Positions 57,929 to 64,000 of a stretch of 64,000 nt of DNA are shown one piece after another. The stretch comes from Mercurialis annua (Eukaryota; Streptophyta; Magnoliopsida; Malpighiales; Euphorbiaceae). Each line of letters starts with the position of its first letter. The stretch's first letter is position 1. Both the position numbers and the translations under genes were made by a program. The notes under the pieces are model-generated. The model was not told where the DNA came from, ran no database searches, and saw only the letters and a program-made list of their open reading frames with translations. The stretch covers positions 31,433,001 through 31,497,000 of the forward strand of contig NC_065575.1 of the NCBI RefSeq assembly GCF_937616625.2. Direction: 5' to 3'.

Positions 57929-58858
57929 ATGACCTTCTTGCTGGGTTTGGTCCTCAATGAAGTTTGCTTGCTGTTGTTGAATCAGTTGATTTTGTGCAGG
58001 CTGATTCGTTCGTTGCCTGCAAAATCTATCAATATGGCCAATTCTGTTGCAGATCTTGCATTGCGCCTTCTTCCAGCACTTGCTCTCATGGTGATTTGTT
58101 TTCTTGCAATGAATACAAGGTGGAAATTTGCCTTTTCCAAACTTTGAACTCTCTTTTCTATCACCAGATCCTTTCTTTCCATCTGCAAAAGTGGATTCGT
58201 AACATGCCTGACTTGAAATGCTCCTTCAGATTGACTTTCGAGTCTCATGGAAGCCCTTTGTTCTTGGACTTGAAGTTTACTGATTAACTCAGCTACTGCC
58301 AACTTCTTAAGGTCACAAGACTCTTCAATGGCTGATACTTTAGCCTCAAATTTTTCAGGTAAACTGATCAAGACTTTCTCAACAATCTTATACTCTTCAA
58401 TCACTTCACCAAATAAACCTCATCTGGTTTACCAGCTCCATCACTTTTGAAGAATACTCCTTGACAGCCTCACTTTCCTTCAACTTTAGATTTTCAAACT
58501 CTCTTTTTAAAGAGAGTAATCTCACCGTTTTCACTCTTTCACTGCCTTCGTTTTCTTCTTTCAGCTTTTTCCATACTTCTTTAGCTGATTCAAGGGCCAT
58601 GATACTAGTGAAAACATTATCTGCTAATGCAGCATGAAGACATGTGAGAGCCTTGTCTTTCTTGAGTAACTCCTCTTCATATTTCTTGATTTGAGCAACG
58701 GTGGGATTTGCTCGAAGTGGTGGAGGATCTCCTCCTATGATGACAGAATTCCATAAACCCAAGGACTTCAGGTATGATTTCATTTTTACCACCCAAATCT
58801 GGTAGTTTACACCTGTAAAAACAGGAACACCAGGTGATGAAGAACCAGCGGAAGCCAT
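57929..58858 (-). pseudogene. Copia gag, frameshifted
   Basis: It starts MASAGSSSPGVPVFTGVNYQ at 58858 and continues through WVVKMKSYLKSLGLW and LKLKESEAVKEYSSKVMELV. The frame shifts at about 58410, after which IEEYKIVEKVLISLPEKFEA is read. Another shift precedes the zinc-knuckle part (CKKTNHHESKC and CKICNRIGHIDRFC, near 58110-58030). Layout and motifs are those of copia gag. Confidence 0.88.
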
Positions 58859-58967
58859 TTTCTCTCAAGTGTTTGGATCTCTCACTTACAGATTTTTTAA
58901 AACCTCACACCACTCAAAACACTCTTTCCTCACAGCTCCCTTAAGAACATGTAAGCTCCGATACCAC

Positions 58968-59279
58968 TGTTGATAGGTAGAGCAATATGAGCAAACAAAA
59001 ATAGAGAAAATAAAGGTGGAGCTGAACAATGGATTTTTTGCTCTAAAAAGCAATATTTTCTCTCTGTTACTATCAATTTCAGAACGTAGGTTTACATAAA
59101 GAGAGTTACAAAATAAAATAATGAGATTGCACAACTAATCTCTTGCAAAAGTATGGCAAAATACTGGTAGTTCAACAACTACAGACATTACCTAAAGCAA
59201 TGGTTACTCATACTTTTCAAAAATCAAAAATAACAAAAATAAACTTCTGATTTCCATGAAAAAACTCAATTGTCTAACA
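58968..59279 (-). repeat. Copia 5' LTR (right copy)
   Basis: 312 bases, upstream LTR in the reading direction. The primer-binding site lies immediately inside it (58967 downward). Confidence 0.95.
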
Positions 59280-59284
59280 GAAAC

Positions 59285-60069
59285 ATTCCAAGTGTTGGAT
59301 TTTATCACCAACCCTTGGTAAGGTTTTTTTGTTTCCCTCGTCGAGTCAATTTAGGTCATACAAAAGATTTGTGCAAAGGAGTGCTTCGATTTTAGAGAAG
59401 TCGAAGCTAAAATATTATGAGGAAATTAGGCTGTATATTTAAAACTTAAAAAATAATTGCATCTATATATAAAAGGTATAAATAAATTTTCAAGGTTTTT
59501 CTAAAAATACATATCAACCTATTTAATTTTTTTGGGTACAAAAAAACCATCATTGTCTCAAAACTGAACAATTGAACCATCTGAAATTTTAAAATTTAAC
59601 ACATCAACCATTCCGTAAAATATGCAGTTGACGGAGCCAAATTGGTTTAGAAAAAAGTTCAAAAATATCCTTAATATTTATACTATACCTCAAATTAATC
59701 CTTTAAATACTTTTTTTTTATTTAAAAAATAATAAAAAACAACAACCTCCGGTGAGCTTGCCGGAGGTCGTCTATCGGTCTGTTCTCAAAAGAGAACATA
59801 CATGATGAATTGATCTCTTTTAAAAATAAACTCGATGATATGTGTCTGTTCTCAAAAGAGAACACTTGGTTTGTTACCTCAAAACAGGCCTTCGTTTGTT
59901 TTGGCGAAAGTCTGTTCTGAGTGAAAAGACGGTCTTTGATGAGCCGACGGTGGTTCAATTATTGCGGAAGAAGGCTGACGACGATTGTTCGATTTCTTAA
60001 CTTAATTAAATTTTAACTAAATTTTATTTAGGTTTTAATTAGGTTTTAATTTAATTAATCAAATTTTAT
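59285..60069. other. Intergenic DNA, no supported gene
   Basis: AT-rich, with a GC-richer island at 59745-59990 that contains repeated CTGTTCTCAAAAGAGAACA inverted blocks (59779 and 59848), each able to form a small hairpin. No gene recognised. Confidence 0.45.
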
Positions 60070-60445
60070 CCAAAAAAAATAAATTAATCAAATTTTAGTT
60101 AGGTTTAATTGGTTTTTAATATTTAACTTGAGTTTTGATAGATTTAATTGAATTTTAATAGATTTAATTAAATTCTGATTAAACAAAGGTGCTAACTAAA
60201 AATAGTACAAGATATAGATCCCGTTTTCTCCCTACTTTTGTGAAGCTCTCTTTAATTAGGTTTTAATTTAATTAATCAAATTTTAGTTAGGTTTAATTTG
60301 TTTTTAATATTTAACTTGAGTTTTGATAGATTTAATTGAATTTTAATAGATTTAATTACATTCTGATTAAACAAAGGTGCTAACTAAAAATAGTACAAGA
60401 TATAGATCCCGTTCTCTCCCTACTTTTGTGGAGCTCTCTCTACCC
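60070..60445 (+). repeat. 188-bp tandem duplication
   Basis: Two copies (about 60070-60257 and 60258-60445) share CAAAGGTGCTAACTAAAAAT at 60184 and 60372 and are nearly identical throughout. Both end in a CTCCCTACTTTTGTG-GAGCTCTCT leader-like block that precedes the LINE ORF1 fragment. This suggests duplication of the LINE 5' promoter region. Confidence 0.85.
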
Positions 60446-60573
60446 TAGGAACTAGGGTTAGGGTTTTTTCTTCAAGTTTTGAAGCTTTTCCATCGGTTTT
60501 CCGATTTGATTACACCTAAACATAGTGCGTCCCCTTTGCTTTGTTTGTTCTACGTGTACGTGTGTTTTTGGCG

Positions 60574-60753
60574 ATGGAGGAAGGATTGATTGCAGCTTGT
60601 TCTCAACTGCGATTAATTCAGGATGAGCAGGAAACTACAACCCTAGAAGACGTTGTTGATGACGACGCAGACGAGAAGGCTGAGTTGTGCTTAGTGAGGA
60701 AGTTGTTAACGCAGAAACCATATAACTTATTTCATATGAAGAACGCATTATGA
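60574..60753 (+). pseudogene. LINE-type ORF1 N-terminal fragment (DUF4283 lead-in), truncated
   Basis: From ATG 60574 the frame reads MEEGLIAACSQLRLIQDEQE, an acidic patch and AELCLVRKLLTQKPYNLFHM, ending MKNAL-stop. The order (acidic start, then a LVGKLLTxKPxN-like block, then a K-A-L helix) matches the beginning of the gag-like ORF1 of plant LINEs. It is broken exactly where the hAT end TAGGGGTGTGCAAAA begins (about 60755). The rest of the LINE would lie beyond the hAT element, outside the window. Confidence 0.65.
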
Positions 60754-60769
60754 GTAGGGGTGTGCAAAA

Positions 60770-60935
60770 ACCGAACCAAATCGTTTAACCGAACCAGATT
60801 AAACCGAAAAAATATGTGGAGTGGTTAAAATGGTTAATTTGGAGTGATTTGGTGTAGAAGTTTTAAAAATCTCGGTTTATGGAGATGATTTGGTTTTAGG
60901 TCTCGGTTAACCGAACCGAACCGAAAAACTGATAT
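60770..60935. repeat. hAT subterminal AACCGAAC motif cluster
   Basis: AACCGAACC, AACCGAACCAGA, AAACCGAAAA, CTCGGTTTAT, CTCGGTTAACCGAACCGAA recur within 160 bases of the hAT end. Clusters of short motifs in both orientations near the ends are where hAT transposases bind in studied elements; binding here is inferred. Confidence 0.7.
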
Positions 60936-62055
60936 TCAAAATGGCGCCGTTTTGAGTATAGGTAAAAGTTCCATTAACATCCCCAATAATTATAACCCTA
61001 ACTAACTACCCCTAGTATATAAACCCTTTTTTCTAACCCTAACCCTCATTTTCTTTCAGCCGCTCTCTCACTTCACTCTCTCTCTCGTCTCTTCTCTCTG
61101 ATTTCTCTCATTTCTATGATTTTTCTCATTTCTCTAAACCCTAATCCTCTCAAATCTCAACTCAATCTCTCATGAATCATGATCCTCTCTGTCTATTGAA
61201 CCTCTCATCTACCTAAATCTCTCATATTTTCTGTCGATTAAATCATATCATCTTCAACCCTAGCCCTAGCAGTTTCCTATCATGTTCCTCTCTATGGTTC
61301 TCATACTTTCTGTAGATTGAAGCTCTCATCTTCCTCTCGAAGGCTTTGTGGTTCTCTCTTCTCTGTCACTTGGTTCGCAGAGCTTTAATCAAAGGAAGTG
61401 ATGGTTGCATGTTAGGGTTTTGGTTTGCTGAGATTTAATCGATGGATTTTTAAGGTAATCTCACTGGATCGAAGTTTTTTTAACCTTTAAATTGATTTTT
61501 TTTCTTCATATTTCTAACCTCTATCTTGTTTTCTTTTTGGTATACAGGGATCTGGGTATTTCTCTGTAATAGACTGAGATTTAAGGTAAAGGCTTTGGTG
61601 TTTATTTGTAATTTATGGAAGTATTGTGTTTGTTTGTTTGTTTATGTCTGCTGTGGTTATGGATTTTTGATTTTTGTCCTTTGTTTTGCATGAACTACTG
61701 GTGGATTTCTAATGAAAACGAAAAGGCTTTGGTGGAAGCTTATTAATTTCGATTGAGTTGTGAGGTAATATACTGATTTGGTATCTTGCGTTTTAGGGGC
61801 AGCTTGAGGGTTGGTTCTTAATCTATTGGTGATTTGATTTTCTAATTTTTTATTTTGTTTGTCTTGCATGAATTGTTGGTGGACTTCTATTATAAAAGAA
61901 AGCTTTGGGGGAAGCTTATTGAATTCGGTTGTAAGGTAATATGTTTCTTTGTCATATTTATATAATTCTAGATTTATGGAAGCTTATTCAATTTGATAGA
62001 GCTAACTGCTAAGTGTTGATTTTGTGAGTTAATTTATGTGTTCTGCTTTATGCAG

Positions 62056-64000
62056 ATGGACCCTGAATTGAGAGGCTTAGATGTCCTTGTGGATGCAGCA
62101 GTTGATGGCCAATCCCCTGTTGGTCAAGAAGCTGCTGCTTCAGTTGGACCATCTATGAATATGGAAGCAAATCCTGACCCTGTTGCTGATCATGTACCTA
62201 ATGTGGAAGCTAATCCTAAAAAAAGGAAGGAAAGTCAACAAAGATCTGTGGTGTGGGAGCATTTTGAGACTATTAAAGATGCAAAAGGTACCACTATGCA
62301 AGCCAAATGTCTTTACTGTGCTCGCATTTACAATTGTCATGCCAAAAAGAATGGAACTTCTACTTTAAGAAGTCATTTAGTTAGATGCACTAAACACCCA
62401 CACAGTATAGAAACTAGGCAGGCTTTGTTGTCTTTTCAACCTGTTAGTGTGGAAGCTGGATCATCTGGTCATGATTTGTTTTCTGTTGCTACATGGAAAT
62501 TTGATCAGTAAGTAGTTAGGAAAGCAATAGCATACATGATTGTTGTTGATGAATTGCCATTCAAATTTGTTGAGAAACAAGGTTTTAGAAGAGTAATGAG
62601 TCTTGCTTGTCCAATGTTTAAAATGCCCTCTAGGTGGACTATTACTAGGGATTGCTATGCTTTGTTTGTTGAGGAGAGGTTAAAACTGAAACAATTTTTG
62701 AAAACTAATACTCAAAGAGTGAGTCTTACTAGTGATTCATGGACATCTAATCAGAGATTGAACTACATGTGTATTACTGCCCACTTTATTGATAATGACT
62801 GGAAGTTGCATAAGAAAATTATCTCTTTTGTTACTTGTTCTAGGCATAAGGGTGAGTATTTATCTAAATCTATGGAAACTTGTTTGCAAGAGTGGGGGCT
62901 GAAAAACATTTTTTCTGTTACCTTAGACAATGCTGAAAACAACAGTACTGCTATGGGATTTTTTATGAAAAAAATGTTGTTGTGGGGTAGTACACCTGTT
63001 AGATGCAAGTATGCACACATACGATGTATTGCACATATCCTTAATCTTGTTGTAACTGATGGTTTGAAAGAGTCTGGTTCATCTTTTGAAAAAGTTAGAG
63101 CAGCTGTTAGATATATAAAAAACTCTCCATTAAGGCTAAGCAAATTTAAGGAATGTAAAGAGTCACTTGATATGCAATGTAAGCGTTCTTTGTGTCTAGA
63201 TGTACCAACTAGATGGAATTCAACATACTTGATGTTAGATACTGCTTGTATGTATCAGAAAGTGTTTGAAGAATATGAAGATGTGGAAGCCTCTTTTAAA
63301 AAAGATTTGGGTCAGAATATGCCTGAAATGAATGATTGGGAAAATGTTAGGCAATTGTGTCGCATGTTAGAATGTTTTTACAAAATGACTTTGAGAATTT
63401 CTGGTTCTCTTTATGTAACTTCTAACAAACACTTTCTTGAGATTTCTGATTTGTGCACTATTTTACAAGACTGGATTGTGTCTAGTGATGTGGCCCTAAG
63501 GTCTATGGGCATGAAAATGAAAGCTAAATTTGACAAATACTGGGGTGATCCATTAGTGATGAATAAGCTTGTCTTTTTTGCAAATATCTTAGACCCCAGG
63601 GATAGAATTGTTTTCATGGAATACAGTTTGTGTCAAATGTATGGTAATGGACAAGGTAAATTTCTGTATAGTTGTTTGATGGAAGATATGGCTGAATTGT
63701 TTAATGATTATGAAGTTCTTTATAAGAAAGAACTGAGTAGTACTGGCCAGGATAGCCAAACTATAGAAAATGTTGGCCAATCATCCCAAGCAAATTCTGT
63801 TTTGAAAGAAAGGTTTCTGCAGCAAATGTCAGAGACTGGTTGTGTGAGTGGAAGCAAGAAATCTGAATTGGATATTTATCTAAGTGAGGCAGTGGTTGCA
63901 AATGATGTGCAATTTGATATTCTGAAATGGTGGAAGTTCAATTCAGAGAGGTTTCATGTCCTCTCTAGAATGGCCCGTGATATTCTTGCAGTACCGGTCT
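62056..64000 (+). pseudogene. BED-zinc-finger hAT transposase with one premature stop, 3' end outside window
   Basis: The ATG at 62056 follows a splice-acceptor-like TATGCAG. The protein starts MDPELRGLDVLVDAAVDGQS and contains a BED zinc finger (VVWEHFETI, CLYC, TLRSHLVRC). A TAA at 62509-62511 interrupts the frame after WKFDQ. The same frame then stays open for about 1,490 bases to the window edge. That part contains AIAYMIVVDELPFKFVE, SLTSDSWTS (first catalytic Asp), VTLDNAENN (second Asp), RCIAHILNLVV, DVPTRWNSTY, and the start of the C-terminal dimerisation region (ELDIYLSE, FDILKWWKFNSERF, RMARDILAVPV). Only one lesion was found, so it is very recently disabled or its stop is bypassed. 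The catalytic Glu should lie in or near the dimerisation region. Confidence 0.9.

Larger units (their letters stand above)
54576..59279 (-). mobile_element. Full-length Ty1/copia retrotransposon, inactive, with perfect 5-bp target duplication
   Basis: The two LTRs are 54576-54886 (311 bp) and 58968-59279 (312 bp). Both begin TGTTGATAGG and end GTCTAACA and differ at only a handful of positions. The flanking target duplication is GAAAC (54571-54575, 59280-59284). The element reads on the minus strand. The primer-binding site next to the right LTR is TGGTATCGGAGC, complementary to initiator tRNA-Met, and a purine tract AAGGAGGAG precedes the left LTR. Order is gag, protease, integrase, reverse transcriptase, RNase H, as in copia. 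Several frame breaks and at least one stop codon disable it. The near-identical LTRs indicate a fairly recent insertion. Confidence 0.97.
60755..64000 (+). mobile_element. hAT transposon, left end and most of its transposase gene (truncated by window)
   Basis: The left end TAGGGGTGTGCAAAAACC is a classic hAT terminus. The first 170 bases carry many subterminal copies of AACCGAAC or CGGTT in both orientations. A pyrimidine-rich leader with probable introns (61020-62055) follows, then the transposase reading frame. The right end is outside the window, so a target duplication cannot be checked. Confidence 0.85.

Noticed and set aside
62500..62520. Splice donor in place of a stop in the hAT transposase
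   Set aside because: The donor sequence is perfect, but coding sequence continues directly after the stop with conserved motifs and no nearby acceptor is needed; a nonsense change is the simpler reading. Kept as a testable alternative.

Overview
The window is nuclear DNA from a eudicot plant. The evidence is interrupted genes with GT-AG introns, plant-only protein families (RLCK-VII kinase, IQD calmodulin-binding protein, LRR-VI pseudokinase), AT-rich intergenic DNA, and plant mobile elements (Ty1/copia, Mutator-like, hAT, Stowaway, SINE, LINE). I saw no bacterial, organellar or viral gene content.

Layout: 0.4-1.0 kb, 5' exons of a UDP-glucose/galactose transporter (minus strand, runs off the left edge). 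1-12 kb, repeats: foldback elements, LTR-like fragments and a deleted Mutator-like element (MULE). 12.0-15.0 kb, a complete PBL2/PBL3-type cytoplasmic kinase (minus). 15-23 kb, repeats, a decayed gene copy and a degenerate short-repeat array. 23.0-27.2 kb, a complete IQD28/29-type gene (minus). 28-37 kb, MITEs, chimeric MULE/LTR debris, tandem arrays and a 1.06 kb foldback element. 37.3-39.9 kb, a complete LRR receptor-like pseudokinase (plus). 40-45 kb, a solo-LTR-like unit and a second copy of the pseudokinase 3' end. 45.4-47.2 kb, a complete four-CBS-domain SnRK1 gamma-like gene (plus). 50.4-54.3 kb, a complete DnaJ-type zinc finger plus zinc-knuckle gene (plus). 54.6-59.3 kb, a full-length but disabled copia element with a perfect target duplication. 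60.6-60.75 kb, a LINE ORF1 fragment cut by an hAT element whose transposase runs off the right edge.

I reconstructed five complete coding sequences exon by exon. Each sums to a multiple of three with open frames: 413, 547, 729, 444 and 408 residues. The first four host genes (UTR, PBL, IQD, LRR-VI) are in the order known from two Arabidopsis segments, At1g14360-14390 and At2g02780-02810. The window therefore carries an ancient conserved gene block, here spread by transposons over about 39 kb.

I found no convincing new multi-gene system. The most unusual structure is the set of long-arm foldback elements with 9-10 bp target duplications, together with arrays of very short degenerate repeats that switch orientation. 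Transposon ends were set by eye from inverted arms and flanking duplications; where no duplication was visible the boundary is approximate.
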